A stretch of 64,000 nucleotides of DNA, taken from Haloterrigena sp. KLK7 (GTDB taxonomy: Archaea; Halobacteriota; Halobacteria; Halobacteriales; Natrialbaceae). The stretch covers positions 992,001-1,056,000 of the forward strand of contig NZ_CP149787.1 of NCBI RefSeq assembly GCF_037914945.1, given 5' to 3'. Position 1 is the stretch's first letter. Each line of letters starts with the position of its first letter. Positions 46,499 through 55,567 of this stretch are shown here, in pieces. The position numbers and the translations under genes are program-made. The notes below the pieces were generated by a model. That model was not told the DNA's origin. It worked only from the letters and a program-made list of their open reading frames with translations, and ran no database searches.

Positions 46499-48148
46499 AT
46501 GAACGACCAGACGCGTGTCGAGTGGCGCGAGTGGGGTCAGGACGCCTTCGACGAGGCGGCGGAGGCGGACGCCCCGGTCTTGCTCTCGCTCACTGCGACG
46601 TGGTGTGATCACTGCCACGAGATGGACGCGGAGACCTACGCGGAGCCCCGCATCGCGGCGAACGTCAACGACAGTTTCGTCCCCGTTCGTGTCGACGTCG
46701 ATCGTCGCCCGCGCGTGCGTGATCGGTATAACATGGGCGGGTTTCCGTCGACGGTCTTTCTGGCCCCGGACGGGACGGTGCTGACCGGCGCGGGCTATCT
46801 CGGTCCCGACGGGATGCGACAGGTACTGGACAGCGTTCGGACCATGTGGCAGACGAAAGGCAGTGGCGCCGGTCGCGTCCCTCGCCCGCTCCGCGAGGAC
46901 AACCCGCCCGCGGGCCGACTCACGGCCGACGTCGAGTCGGCGATGCTCGGCCAGTTAACCGAGGCCTACGACGAGACCGCCGGCGGCTGGGGCGGGAGTC
47001 CGAAGTTTCCGCTGCCCGACGCCCTCGAGTTCGCGCTCAAGCGCGACCGTGAGATGGCTCTGCGGTCGTTCGACGCGGTCAGCGCGAACCTGCTTGACGA
47101 GTACGACGGGGGATTCTACCGGTTCGCGGCCGAACGCGACTGGGCCGGACTCCAACACGAGAAGCTCTTAGACTCCAACGGCGCGCTCGTGCGCGCGTTC
47201 GCCAACGCCTACCTGCTGACGGGCAGAGACGAGTACCGCGAGCCCGCCGAGCGGACCGTCGACTACCTCACGACGACGCTGTGGAACGACGACGCCGACG
47301 CCTTCGCGAACAGTCAGGCGCCCGGCGAGGACGACGCCCACACGATCGACGCGACCGACCGCGCCGCGGCCGACGAGCCGCCGGTCGACGAGGGCGTCTT
47401 CGCCGGCCCGAACGGACTGGCAATCGAAGGACTGCTCACCTACCACGCCTACACCGACGACGAGCGGGCGCGTCGGTACGCCGAACGCGCCCTCGAGACC
47501 GTCCGAGCGGACCTGCTCGAGGACGGCGTGGTCGTCCACGCGCTCGAGGGCGACGCCGAACGCGACGCGGACGGCGAGCCGATGGCGTTGCTCGCGAATC
47601 AGGCCCGCGTCCTGTCGGCGCTGACGACGACCGCGAGCGTCCTCGAGAGGGACGCGCTGGCGTCCGCGACCGCAGTCGCGGACGCGGCGATCGATCGGCT
47701 CCGCGACGGGGAGTCGTTCCTCGACGGGCCGGCGACGGGGGCCGGACTCCTCGATCGGCCGCTTCGACCGCTGGATACGAACGTCGCCCTCGCGGACGCG
47801 CTGCTGGAGCTCGCGGTCCTGACCGGCGAGACGGAGTACCGCGAGGTCGCCCGGGAGACGCTCGAGGCCTTCGCCGGCGCGAGCGACCGCTTCGGCGTCC
47901 AGATGGCCCGCTACGCGACCGCCGTCTCGCGACTGCTCGAGGGGCCGCTGGTGATCCGCATCGCGACCGAACCCGGAACCGATCTCCACCGGGCCGCCCT
48001 GCGAATGGCGGACCACGAGAAGGTCGTCGTTCCCGACGCCGACGACCTCGAGGCCGGTCTGGCGCGAGTCGAACGCGGCGAGCAGCGCTCGGACGTCGCC
48101 GAAACCCCTGCCGAGTTGAGCGAACGCGTCCAGTCGGTCCTCGAGTAA
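46499..48148 (+). CDS. DUF255 thioredoxin-fold protein with glycosidase-like domain
   Basis: 549 residues from ATG 46499. The N-terminal thioredoxin fold has SLTATWCDHCHEMDAETYAE with a C-D-H-C active site. The rest is an alpha/alpha-barrel-like region (GGWGGSPKFPLPDALEFALK, LVRAFANAYLLTGRDEYREP). This matches the COG1331 / spermatogenesis-associated protein 20 family, which usually runs about 650–750 residues; haloarchaeal members are shorter. A thiol redox function is inferred from the CxxC. Confidence 0.88.
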   Translation: MNDQTRVEWREWGQDAFDEAAEADAPVLLSLTATWCDHCHEMDAETYAEPRIAANVNDSFVPVRVDVDRRPRVRDRYNMGGFPSTVFLAPDGTVLTGAGYLGPDGMRQVLDSVRTMWQTKGSGAGRVPRPLREDNPPAGRLTADVESAMLGQLTEAYDETAGGWGGSPKFPLPDALEFALKRDREMALRSFDAVSANLLDEYDGGFYRFAAERDWAGLQHEKLLDSNGALVRAFANAYLLTGRDEYREPAERTVDYLTTTLWNDDADAFANSQAPGEDDAHTIDATDRAAADEPPVDEGVFAGPNGLAIEGLLTYHAYTDDERARRYAERALETVRADLLEDGVVVHALEGDAERDADGEPMALLANQARVLSALTTTASVLERDALASATAVADAAIDRLRDGESFLDGPATGAGLLDRPLRPLDTNVALADALLELAVLTGETEYREVARETLEAFAGASDRFGVQMARYATAVSRLLEGPLVIRIATEPGTDLHRAALRMADHEKVVVPDADDLEAGLARVERGEQRSDVAETPAELSERVQSVLE

Positions 48149-48200
48149 CGCGCGTGGCCGAGTTCGCGCGCCAGTCAGTCGTCCATCAAACGACCACAGC

Positions 48201-48211
48201 GTTTATATTCC
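48201..48211 (+). promoter_or_regulatory. TATA box of TrmB-type regulator
   Basis: GTTTATATTCC, centred about 27 bp upstream of ATG 48233, which supports that start as leaderless over the TTG at 48224. Confidence 0.6.
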
Positions 48212-48232
48212 CGCGGTTAGTTCTTGCAGACA

Positions 48233-49036
48233 ATGTCCAGTCTCAGGGATCTCGGGCTCTCGGAGTACGAGGCCCGAGCCTACCGGTCGCTGCTCAATAC
48301 CGGTCCCACAACGGCGAAAGAGTTGTCGCGTGCCAGCGACGTGCCGATGGGACGGATCTACGACGTGCTCAACAGCATCGAGCAGTACAACCTCGTCCGG
48401 AGCCAGACCGCGAGTCGGCCAAAGAAGTACGTCGCCGTCGAACCGTCGACGGCCCTCGATCGGCTGCTCGAGGACAAGAAACGCGAACTCGAGGAGAAGG
48501 CCGACCAGTACGAGTCGATCGTCGACGACCTGGCCGACGAGCTCGACGCGGCCGAGCCGGTCGAAGACCAGTTCTGGACCGCCGCGGTCGGCCCCGAGGA
48601 GACCGTCGACCTCATGCTCGAGCGACTCGCGGCCGCCGACGACCACATCGTGATGGTGTCGGCCGATCCGTCCCCGCAGTGGGACATGCAGTCGGTCAGC
48701 GAGGCGGTTACCGCGCAACTCGAGGACGCCCTCGATCGGGGCGTCTCCATCGATCTCCTGATGACGCGCGAGATGGTCGCCTCGATGTCCGAGGAGGTCG
48801 GCGAGCGCTACCGGGAGACGCTCCAGCAGCGTGACGACTTCGACGTGCGCACGAACGACGACATCTCGGGGTCGTTCAACATCATCGACGGCGTCGAAAT
48901 CTGTATCCAGGTGCCGAACCCGCTCTCCTCGGGCGACGCGTTCGGGATGATCGACCTCAAGGACCCGGAGTTCGCCGCGAACGTCCACGAGGAGTTCGTC
49001 CCCCGATGGGGGGAAGCGGAACCGCTCGAGTTCTGA
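48233..49036 (+). CDS. TrmB family transcriptional regulator
   Basis: 267 residues. The N-terminal TrmB winged helix reads LRDLGLSEYEARAYRSLLNT, then KELSRASDVPMGRIYDVLNS. A coiled coil follows (ALDRLLEDKKRELEEKADQY). The C-terminal half (about 105–260) has a phospholipase D-like effector fold seen in TrmB-like regulators (HIVMVSADPSPQWD). Such proteins respond to sugars or other metabolites; the effector is unknown. Confidence 0.9.
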   Translation: MSSLRDLGLSEYEARAYRSLLNTGPTTAKELSRASDVPMGRIYDVLNSIEQYNLVRSQTASRPKKYVAVEPSTALDRLLEDKKRELEEKADQYESIVDDLADELDAAEPVEDQFWTAAVGPEETVDLMLERLAAADDHIVMVSADPSPQWDMQSVSEAVTAQLEDALDRGVSIDLLMTREMVASMSEEVGERYRETLQQRDDFDVRTNDDISGSFNIIDGVEICIQVPNPLSSGDAFGMIDLKDPEFAANVHEEFVPRWGEAEPLEF

Positions 49037-49078
49037 CGCGCCGACTCGATCCGTCGATCGTCCCGTCCGCGTCAGCCG

Positions 49079-49828
49079 TCACGCCTCGTCGAGGACAACG
49101 GGGACCCCATTGGCCGCAACGTCGGCGGCGAACGCCCGCGAATCGGCCTCGAGGTCCGGGAACGTGTTGTAGTGGATCGGACAGACGAGGTCGGGATCGA
49201 TCGCCGCGGCGAGTTCGGCGGCCTCGGTCCGGTTCATGGTGAAGTTCTTCCCGATCGGCGGCAGGAATAGCGAGACGTCGAGATCGGCGTGACCGTCGAG
49301 AACGTCGCTGTCGCCGGTCCAGAACGCGCTCGTTCCGTCGACGACGAACCGATAGCCGCAGCCGAATCCCTCGGGGTGGATCGGCTCGCCGCTCTCGTCG
49401 ACGTTGCGGCCGTCGGGGTGGTTGTAGGCGGAAATCACCTCGAGGTCGATGTCGCCGACCGCCAGCTCGTCGCCGTATTCCACGCGGCGGACGTCGTAGG
49501 GGAGCGCGTCGAGGTCTTCGACCTCGCGCCCGCCGGCACGGATCGACGCGGCGTCGACGGCCTCGTAGGCGACGACCGTCGCGTCCTCGCGGGCGACTCG
49601 GCGGACGCCGTCGGAGTCGTAGTGGTGATCGTGGGTCACCAACACGAGATCGCCGTCGCGTTCGGTGTACTCTCGGCCCGGCGGATGGGGAACGTCCCGG
49701 TCCCACTCGCCGGTGAGCGTGCCGTATCGACCGGGGTCGATGTAGACGACGGTTCCAGTGTCGGATTCGATCCGAACGGTCGCGTAGCCGAGCCACGAGA
49801 TCGTCAGCGTGTCGTGTCGCACTGTCAC
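49079..49828 (-). CDS. MBL-fold metallo-hydrolase (UlaG-like)
   Basis: 249 residues from a GTG at 49828 (VTVRHDTLTISWLGYATVRI). A TATA-like TTTTATC about 25 bp upstream places a leaderless start there, rather than at the ATG at 49915. The family signature THDHHYDSDG provides metal ligands (HxHxxD variant), with FWTGDSDVLDGH and PIHYNTF later. It resembles UlaG-type lactonase/MBL proteins. Substrate unknown. Confidence 0.85.
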   Translation of the reverse strand: MTVRHDTLTISWLGYATVRIESDTGTVVYIDPGRYGTLTGEWDRDVPHPPGREYTERDGDLVLVTHDHHYDSDGVRRVAREDATVVAYEAVDAASIRAGGREVEDLDALPYDVRRVEYGDELAVGDIDLEVISAYNHPDGRNVDESGEPIHPEGFGCGYRFVVDGTSAFWTGDSDVLDGHADLDVSLFLPPIGKNFTMNRTEAAELAAAIDPDLVCPIHYNTFPDLEADSRAFAADVAANGVPVVLDEA

Positions 49829-49977
49829 GACCGATGGTATCCCGGTCGCGCCGATAAAAGTTGTCTCGAGTCGAGAGTCGGTGCTCGAACGTCGACCGCG
49901 GTGCTCGTCCGGCATTCCGTCGATGACCGCCGTTTCCCGATCATACCATTTATGACAGATGTGGCGAAAGTTGGGTT

Positions 49978-50754
49978 ATGGTTCATATCGCGGATAGAAC
50001 GAGCGTTTCGATCGGTGTGGCGACAGTCGTCTTGCTGGCGACGAGTCTCGGCGTCCTCGCGATGCCCGCCGCCGCAGAAGAAGCGTACGGCTCGGAGAGC
50101 ACGGAGGTTACGGTGTCCGAGAACGGTTCGGTCGAGCGGGTAGAACTGGTCTGGGGAGTGGACGAAGAGACGTACAGCGACTACGAAACGTATGCGGAGT
50201 TGGAAGGATACGACGGGGTCGAGGCCTGGTACGAGTCGCTGTACGAAGCGGATGACTGGATCGGTAACGTGTCGGTGACGACTTCGCAGGTCGCCGGTGG
50301 CTACGTCTTCTCGGTCGAACTCGTCGACGTCGATACGGGCGGACAATCAGAGGCCAACGTCACAGCGGACGGAGACACGGTCGTCTACGAGGAGTTTAAC
50401 ATCACGAATCGCGGTGCTGATCCGAACGTCTCCGAATACACGTATCGGGTGAACATGCCGGGCGAGATTACGGATTCGAACGCCCACGAGGTCCGCGATG
50501 ACGTGGCGGTGTGGCACCTCCACGAGGAACACACGAGCGAGTTGTTCGTCGAGGCGACCGTAGCCGACTCGTCCGATGACGACGCGGACGATGAGAACGA
50601 GTCCGATAACGAAGCGGAGACGTCTACCGAAGACACGGACGATGAGAACGATACCGACGACGAGGACGGCGTTCCCGGCTTCGGCAGCCCCGTCGCGCTC
50701 GTCGCCCTCTGTATCGCCGCCACGCTGGCGATCGACCGGCGAGTCGACCGGTAA
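49978..50754 (+). CDS. Secreted surface protein with PGF-CTERM anchor
   Basis: 258 residues: signal peptide (VATVVLLATSLGVLAMPAAA), an ectodomain with several N-glycosylation sequons (NVSV, NVTA, NITN, NVSE), a long Asp/Glu/Ser/Thr stalk, and the C-terminal PGFGSPVALVALCIAATLAI followed by DRRVDR. This tripartite tail is the PGF-CTERM signal cut by archaeosortase A for lipid anchoring. The ectodomain family is not recognised. Confidence 0.85.
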   Translation: MVHIADRTSVSIGVATVVLLATSLGVLAMPAAAEEAYGSESTEVTVSENGSVERVELVWGVDEETYSDYETYAELEGYDGVEAWYESLYEADDWIGNVSVTTSQVAGGYVFSVELVDVDTGGQSEANVTADGDTVVYEEFNITNRGADPNVSEYTYRVNMPGEITDSNAHEVRDDVAVWHLHEEHTSELFVEATVADSSDDDADDENESDNEAETSTEDTDDENDTDDEDGVPGFGSPVALVALCIAATLAIDRRVDR

Positions 50755-50892
50755 TCGACCCGGACGGCACGACTCGAGCGCAGTTGGGTCGAATACAGGG
50801 AGTCCTCGAGTGCGTCGACCCCGTCGAGGACGGCGGTGACGAAATCGGCAACGACGCAGATCCCGGCGGCGGCGAAATTCGCGTTTCGCGGG

Positions 50893-51831
50893 TCAGCGCT
50901 CGAGGTCGCCGTCGACTTCCTCGCGTAGCGTCTCCATCTCGACTTTCCGTTCGGCGTGGGCGTTGTGCTGGTGGATCGACTCGTCGTTAGACTGTTTCAT
51001 CGTGATCACCGCGTCGTCCGGGAGGTGATCGAACTCGTCGACGACGCCCTCGGCGAGCGCCCGCACGCAGTCCTCGACGAACTTCGCGTCGGCGTGGGCC
51101 GCGTAGGTCATGTGGTCCTCGTCCGGCCGCTTCGCGAGGTTGTAGATCCGCGCGCTCATCGCGTCGCGCGCGATGTCGATGACGTCGTTCAGGTCGACCT
51201 CGGGATCGCCGTTCGATTCGACGGTCAGCGTCGCGTGACCGCGCTGGGAGTGGCCCGGCTGTGGGACCTCCTCGAGGAACTCCGTGATCGTCCCCTCCTC
51301 GACGCCCAAGTCCTCGAGGGTCTGTTTCGCGCGCGCGGCGGACATCCCCTGCGAGCAGGGGCAGACGGTCATCCCGGTGACCTCCGCACCGATCTCCTCG
51401 CGGGTTCCCTCCTCGGTCGCGGTCGCCGAGGCGATGATGTCGACGGTGTGTTGGGTCTCGCGGTCGCTGGCGGGCGTCTGCTCGCGGCGCATGAACTCGG
51501 CCTCCATCGAGACCTTGGCCGTGGAGGTGTAGTCGTGTTTCTCGAGGAGCCGTTCGGCGGCGTCGCCGCAGACGTCCTCGACGCGGTAGGCCTCCTCGCG
51601 GGTGGCCTCCTCTAAGATCTCGTCGATGACCTCCATGTTGCGACTCATGTCCGCGCCCTTGCGCCAGGCGGGGAGGTCGACGAAGACCTCGAACTCGGCG
51701 GTGAGGACGATCGGTCGTTTCCCCTCGCGGGCGATCTTGACGAGTTTGTCGACGCCGGTGACGCCGACCTGGCTCAGACCGACGGTGACGTCGGGCGACG
51801 TTGCCTGCACGTCCGGAAGCTGATGACTCAT
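50893..51831 (-). CDS. mptA: GTP cyclohydrolase MptA (FolE2 type)
   Basis: 312 residues from ATG 51831 ([20 protein letters not shown]). The active-site Cys lies in [16 protein letters not shown], and [18 protein letters not shown] supplies the histidines of this metal-dependent class. It converts GTP to a dihydroneopterin phosphate, the first step of the archaeal pterin pathway. [20 protein letters not shown] closes the domain. An RlaP-like gene and repeat elements lie upstream, divergent. Confidence 0.93.
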   Translation of the reverse strand: MSHQLPDVQATSPDVTVGLSQVGVTGVDKLVKIAREGKRPIVLTAEFEVFVDLPAWRKGADMSRNMEVIDEILEEATREEAYRVEDVCGDAAERLLEKHDYTSTAKVSMEAEFMRREQTPASDRETQHTVDIIASATATEEGTREEIGAEVTGMTVCPCSQGMSAARAKQTLEDLGVEEGTITEFLEEVPQPGHSQRGHATLTVESNGDPEVDLNDVIDIARDAMSARIYNLAKRPDEDHMTYAAHADAKFVEDCVRALAEGVVDEFDHLPDDAVITMKQSNDESIHQHNAHAERKVEMETLREEVDGDLER

Positions 51832-51954
51832 TGTCCGCATTCAGGGCAGGCAGCGATTCAAGCTTTCGGAACGAGAAGTCGTCGGCGAACAGTTGGCCAA
51901 TTCGGACCGCAGGCGGATCTCGCGTCCGCGAATCGGCTACGGCGCCTCGCGTCG

Positions 51955-52017
51955 CTTTACGTACTTCTGGTCACAAGGTGGAGATACGACGGGAGAACGG
52001 TTCCTTCTCGAGTCACC
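51955..52017 (+). repeat. Promoter/hairpin element, copy A
   Basis: TTTACGT, then TTCTGGTCACAAGGTGGAGA, then TACGACGGGAGAACGG and CTCGAGTCAC. About 57 bp nearly match copy E. GGTGGAGA can also pair with TCTCCACC at 52021–52028. Confidence 0.8.
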
Positions 52018-52071
52018 TCGTCTCCACCAGCGGTAGCGCTCGAGTCACTGATCAGCGATCCTCGACGGTCG

Positions 52072-52120
52072 TTCTTTAAGTGGCTCTCGTCACAAGGTGA
52101 AGCTACGAAGAGCTTCTCGC
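52072..52120 (+). repeat. Promoter/hairpin element, copy B
   Basis: TTCTTTAAGTGGCTCTCG, then TCACAAGGTGAAGCTACGAA, ending in hairpin GAAGCT–ACGAAG–AGCTTC (52099–52116). It lies 36 bp before the nucleotidyltransferase ATG, so it may be that gene's promoter and leader. Confidence 0.8.
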
Positions 52121-52155
52121 GGACCGCTGTCTCGCTGGACACGAGAGCGACAGCC

Positions 52156-53109
52156 ATGTCTACCGTCCCCGACGCCGTTTTCGAGACCGTCGACGACCTG
52201 CTGGCGACGATCGAGCACGACCGCGACGTTCGCGTCGCGCTGGCGGTCGCCCGCGGGAGCCACGCCTGGGGCGCGGCGAGCCCCGAGAGCGACTACGACG
52301 TCGGCGTCGTCTTCGTCCCTGACGATCTGCGTCGCTACGCCCATCTCGAGGGACGACCGGAGACGATCCTCGAGGAGTCCGGCGACGTCGAACTACAGGG
52401 GTGGGACGTCCGCACGTTCGCGCGGCTACTGGCTGACTCAAACGACGGCGCGATCGATCTGCTCCGGAGTCCGGTCCGCTATCGCGTCGCGTACGATCCC
52501 GCGGCCCTCGCCGCCTACGTCGACCGGACGTACAATCCGATGGACCTCTATCACGCGTGGCGAGGTATCGCGACGAGCAACTACCGGAAGTACGTCTCGC
52601 ACCATCTGGTCCGCAGCGACGACGCGACGTTCCCGATCGTCGAGGTGCGCGAGGACGAGTACGTCGTCGAGACCCGAGACGAGGGAGGAGGAGACGACTC
52701 TGGCACCGGCGACGGAACGCGAACGATCCCGGCCGACGACGAGCGGTTCACCGAGACGCAGACGAAACCCACGGTGAAGCGAAACCTGACGATCGTCCGG
52801 GCGGCGATGTCGGCTCGCTACCTGAGGGCGACCGGGGAACGAGGCGACCACGAGCTCCCGGCGATCGAGTTCGACCGCTTCCTGGACGAGCAGGCGCCGT
52901 CGGTCTTCGACGCCGATCGAATCCATCGCGCCCGCGCGTTGCTCGAGCGAAAGCGGGCCGGTGAGGGGGCGGCAGTGATCGGCGACGCCGTCGGCCGCGA
53001 GTTCGCCCACCCGCCCCGCGAGATCGATCCCGCGATCCACGCGCGCAGCGGTCCCGCTCTCGGACGGCTGGACGGGTTCATCGACGAGTTGATCGACGCG
53101 GTCCGGTAG
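52156..53109 (+). CDS. RlaP-like nucleotidyltransferase domain protein (PF10127)
   Basis: 317 residues. The pol-beta-type signature is RGSHAWGAASPESDYDVGVV, with the two metal-binding Asp in SDYD. A later conserved block contains NYRKYVSHHLVRSD and, after an acidic low-complexity loop (GGGDDSGTGDG), TKPTVKRNLTIVRAAMSARY. This is the PF10127 / RlaP predicted nucleotidyltransferase family, linked in bacteria to RNA repair. No RNA ligase is adjacent. ATG 52156 is chosen because upstream sequence is repeat element B. The gene is surrounded by the six repeat elements. Confidence 0.82.
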   Translation: MSTVPDAVFETVDDLLATIEHDRDVRVALAVARGSHAWGAASPESDYDVGVVFVPDDLRRYAHLEGRPETILEESGDVELQGWDVRTFARLLADSNDGAIDLLRSPVRYRVAYDPAALAAYVDRTYNPMDLYHAWRGIATSNYRKYVSHHLVRSDDATFPIVEVREDEYVVETRDEGGGDDSGTGDGTRTIPADDERFTETQTKPTVKRNLTIVRAAMSARYLRATGERGDHELPAIEFDRFLDEQAPSVFDADRIHRARALLERKRAGEGAAVIGDAVGREFAHPPREIDPAIHARSGPALGRLDGFIDELIDAVR

Positions 53110-53137
53110 CGGTCGGACGGCGTCTCGGAGAGCGATC

Positions 53138-53196
53138 GTTCTTTAAGTGGCTCTGGTTACAAGGTGAAGATACGACGGGACGGCGTCGTTCTTCGA
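53138..53196 (+). repeat. Promoter/hairpin element, copy C
   Basis: GTTCTTTAAGTGGCTCTGGT then TACAAGGTGAAGATACGACG. Downstream, GAAGATACGAC pairs with GTCGTTCTTC (one bulge), a hairpin in the same place as in copy B but with a different stem. It begins 28 bp after the nucleotidyltransferase stop. Confidence 0.8.
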
Positions 53197-53402
53197 GGCT
53201 ATCGAAACCCGATCAGAGACCGATCTCTCGAGTGATCTCTCGTCCGTAGACGAGCGACTGAGCAACCGGGCGAACTCGAGTGCCGGTGAGCGCGGTCCAC
53301 AGAGACGGGCCGTCCGCTAACTGATCACCGCTGGACACCGCTGCCGTTACTCCGTCTCGTAGTCACAATAGCGGTTACTGGCGTGAGCGTCTGGCATCGC
53401 TG
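53197..53402. other. Intergenic between element C and the zinc-finger ORF
   Basis: About 200 bp with no open frame of interest and no clear hairpin. Confidence 0.4.
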
Positions 53403-53510
53403 ATGACGTGCGATAGTTGTGGTGAGGAGATCGAGGGAACGCGATTGTATACGGCGAACGGAGGAAGGACGAGCAACCTCGGTGTCTACCATCCGGATTG
53501 CCGCCCGTAG
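53403..53510 (+). CDS. 35-aa zinc-finger microprotein (CxxC…HxxC)
   Basis: ATG 53403 to TAG 53510: MTCDSCGEEIEGTRLYTANG, then GRTSNLGVYHPDCRP. Cys 3/6 with His 30 and Cys 33 form a treble-clef or LIM-like zinc site (CDSCG…YHPDC), which chance would rarely give in so short a frame. The gene lies inside the repeat-element cluster, between copies C and D. No obvious TATA box directly upstream. Function unknown. Confidence 0.65.
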   Translation: MTCDSCGEEIEGTRLYTANGGRTSNLGVYHPDCRP

Positions 53511-53558
53511 CCGCGTGTCCGCCACGAGCGACGTGGGGCGATCGGTCCGCGATCGCGC

Positions 53559-53612
53559 TTTCCGTATCTCTGGTTACGAGGTGGAGCGATGACGGAAACG
53601 AGGTCCTCGAGG
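53559..53612 (+). repeat. Promoter/hairpin element, copy D (degenerate)
   Basis: CTTTCCGTATCTCTGGTTAC then GAGGTGGAGCGATGACGG. The TATA part is lost, but CTCTGGTTACGAGGTGGAG keeps the conserved core. Confidence 0.6.
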
Positions 53613-53665
53613 AATAAGACGAGGGAGCGATGGGCCTCTGCAGTGATCGGCCGCCAGTGAACGAC

Positions 53666-53731
53666 GTTTCTTTAAGTAGCTCTGGTCACAAGGTAGAGAT
53701 ACGACGGGAGAACGGTTCCTTCTCGAGTCAC
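53666..53731 (+). repeat. Promoter/hairpin element, copy E
   Basis: GTTTCTTTAAGTAGCTCTGG then TCACAAGGTAGAGATACGAC, GGGAGAACGGTTCCTTCTCG and AGTCAC. The second half is identical to copy A. Confidence 0.8.
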
Positions 53732-53786
53732 AGATTCGCGGGTAGCGACATCGATCTTCGAACCGTGGCCCGAACCAACGACTGGC

Positions 53787-53839
53787 ACTTCTTTAAGTGC
53801 TTCTGATCACAAGGTGAAGCTACGAAGGGCTTTTCGCGG
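53787..53839 (+). repeat. Promoter/hairpin element, copy F
   Basis: ACTTCTTTAAGTGCTTCTGA then TCACAAGGTGAAGCTACGAA. AAGCT pairs with GGCTT through a G–T, mirroring the hairpin of copy B. It is the last copy, about 145 bp before the next gene. Confidence 0.8.
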
Positions 53840-53984
53840 CGCCGAAATCCGTCCCCAGCCACGAGAGCGGTTGCGCCGTCGGGCGGTCGTCCCGCGGATT
53901 CGTATCATCGAGCCGGTCAGTTCCCTCGAGCGACGGTTCGCCTAGGAGGTGCCTTTTTCCGTCTGCCGGTCCGAGGGAGCGGTA

Positions 53985-54764
53985 ATGAGAGACGACGGTG
54001 CTGAACCCGGTCCAGGCCTCGACGACGCCGCGGCCGTCGGCGACAGCCCGCAACTCGAGTACGAGGACGAACGCCGACTCGAAAACCGGCCCGGCTCCGG
54101 GTCGCTCTCGCGGGCGGACGTCCAGCGCGATTCGACGGTCCGCCAGTGGGGGGTCGTCACGCCGAGTGCGACCGTGATCGGCCGCGCGGAGTCGCCGGAG
54201 GGGGACCTCTCGGAGAGCGTCCGCCGACTGCACGACGAACAGCACGCGGCCACGCCGGGCTACAGCGAGCGCGCTCACCGGCTCGACCGGCTGCGGACGA
54301 CCCAGGCGCTGTGTAACGCCCTCGAGGTGACGCCGTGGCAGCGGGACCTCGCGCTGGGCGTCATGGACGAGATCGATCTCACCGAGTTCGGTAGCCAGCG
54401 CGCGATCGAGAAGGTCGCGCTGGTGGTCATCCGCCACGTCGTCGACGTCGACCGCCAGCAGTACTTCGGGCTCGACGACATCGACGCCCAGGCGCTGTCG
54501 GCCGACCGGATGGACGACCTGTTCGCCCAGTACCGGGCCCACGACATCACCGAGGAGGAGACGTTCAAGCGTCTCGCGGCCGACTACGGGCTGGACACGA
54601 CCAGCCTGAACCGGCTCCGACGGGTCCTCAAGGAGCAACTCGAGGACGAGCTCCCGGCGTACGGCCGGAACCCCTACCGAGACCCCAACCTGCCGGACGT
54701 CACCGAGGCGAACGCGGGGAGCGAGGAGGGCGTCGCCGCCGGCGACGGCGCGAACGAGGCCTGA
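53985..54764 (+). CDS. Probable haloarchaeal RNA polymerase subunit epsilon
   Basis: 259 residues from ATG 53985. After a variable acidic N-terminus, the conserved part begins RDSTVRQWGVVTPSATVIGR and continues with LHDEQHAATPGYSERAHRLD, then LRTTQALCNALEVTPWQRDL, then FGSQRAIEKVALVVIRHVVD. This layout matches proteins annotated as DNA-directed RNA polymerase subunit epsilon in haloarchaea, from memory. The helical middle resembles cyclin-like/TFB repeats. The assignment is not based on a known catalytic motif. Confidence 0.62.
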   Translation: MRDDGAEPGPGLDDAAAVGDSPQLEYEDERRLENRPGSGSLSRADVQRDSTVRQWGVVTPSATVIGRAESPEGDLSESVRRLHDEQHAATPGYSERAHRLDRLRTTQALCNALEVTPWQRDLALGVMDEIDLTEFGSQRAIEKVALVVIRHVVDVDRQQYFGLDDIDAQALSADRMDDLFAQYRAHDITEEETFKRLAADYGLDTTSLNRLRRVLKEQLEDELPAYGRNPYRDPNLPDVTEANAGSEEGVAAGDGANEA

Positions 54765-54895
54765 ATACGCCAGCGGCGCCAGCAGCGGGCGCGAGTCGGT
54801 GCCGAGCGACCGATCGATAGAGGCGTTCCCTTCCACTCCGTTTCGTTCCGTTCCGGTTGCCGGCGACTTTTCCGTCGTCGCTCCCTATCGTGGGT

Positions 54896-55546
54896 ATGTC
54901 AGATTCAGCCGATGCGGTCGACCGACTCGAACTCTACGCCGATTACGTCTGTCCCTTCTGTTACCTGGGAACGCGATCGCTCGAGCAGTACCGCGAGAAT
55001 CGGGACGCGCCGCTCGAGGTCGACTGGCAGCCGTTCGACCTCCGCAGCGGCAAGCGGAACCCGGACGGCTCCATCGATCACGAGGCCGACGACGGCAAGG
55101 ACGAGCAGTACTACGAGCAGGCCAAACAGAACGTCCGCCGGCTGCAAGAGGAGTACGGCGTCGAGATGGCCCAGATAATGGCCACCGAGGTCGACTCGCT
55201 GCCCGCCCAGCAGGCCTCGTGGTACGTCAAACAGGAGTATCCCGACCAGTGGGCGGCCTTCGACGAGGCGATCTACGAGGCGCTCTGGCAGGACGGTCGC
55301 GACATCGGCGACACCGACGTCCTCGCGGACCTCGCGGAGACCGTCGGGCTTCCGGTCGACGAGATCCGCTCGGCGATCGACGACGACGGCCTCCGAACGG
55401 AGCTCGAGGACCGGTTCCAGGCGGCCCAGCAACGGGGCGTCACCGGCGTTCCGACGTTCGTTTACGAGGACCACGTCGCCCGCGGCGCCGTCCCGCCGGC
55501 GCAGCTCGAGCGACTGCTCGAGGGAGCGGAGCAGCCCCAGCGGTAG
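54896..55546 (+). CDS. DsbA/FrnE-like thiol oxidoreductase
   Basis: 216 residues from ATG 54896. It is a thioredoxin-like fold with helical insertion: the ELYADYVCPFCYLGTRSLEQ active site (C-P-F-C), and the late cis-Pro region GVTGVPTFVYEDHVARGAVP. It lacks a signal peptide, so it acts in the cytoplasm, like FrnE/2-hydroxychromene isomerase-type proteins. The redox partner is unknown. Confidence 0.9.
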   Translation: MSDSADAVDRLELYADYVCPFCYLGTRSLEQYRENRDAPLEVDWQPFDLRSGKRNPDGSIDHEADDGKDEQYYEQAKQNVRRLQEEYGVEMAQIMATEVDSLPAQQASWYVKQEYPDQWAAFDEAIYEALWQDGRDIGDTDVLADLAETVGLPVDEIRSAIDDDGLRTELEDRFQAAQQRGVTGVPTFVYEDHVARGAVPPAQLERLLEGAEQPQR

Positions 55547-55567
55547 CTCGCGACGACGCGACGGCGT

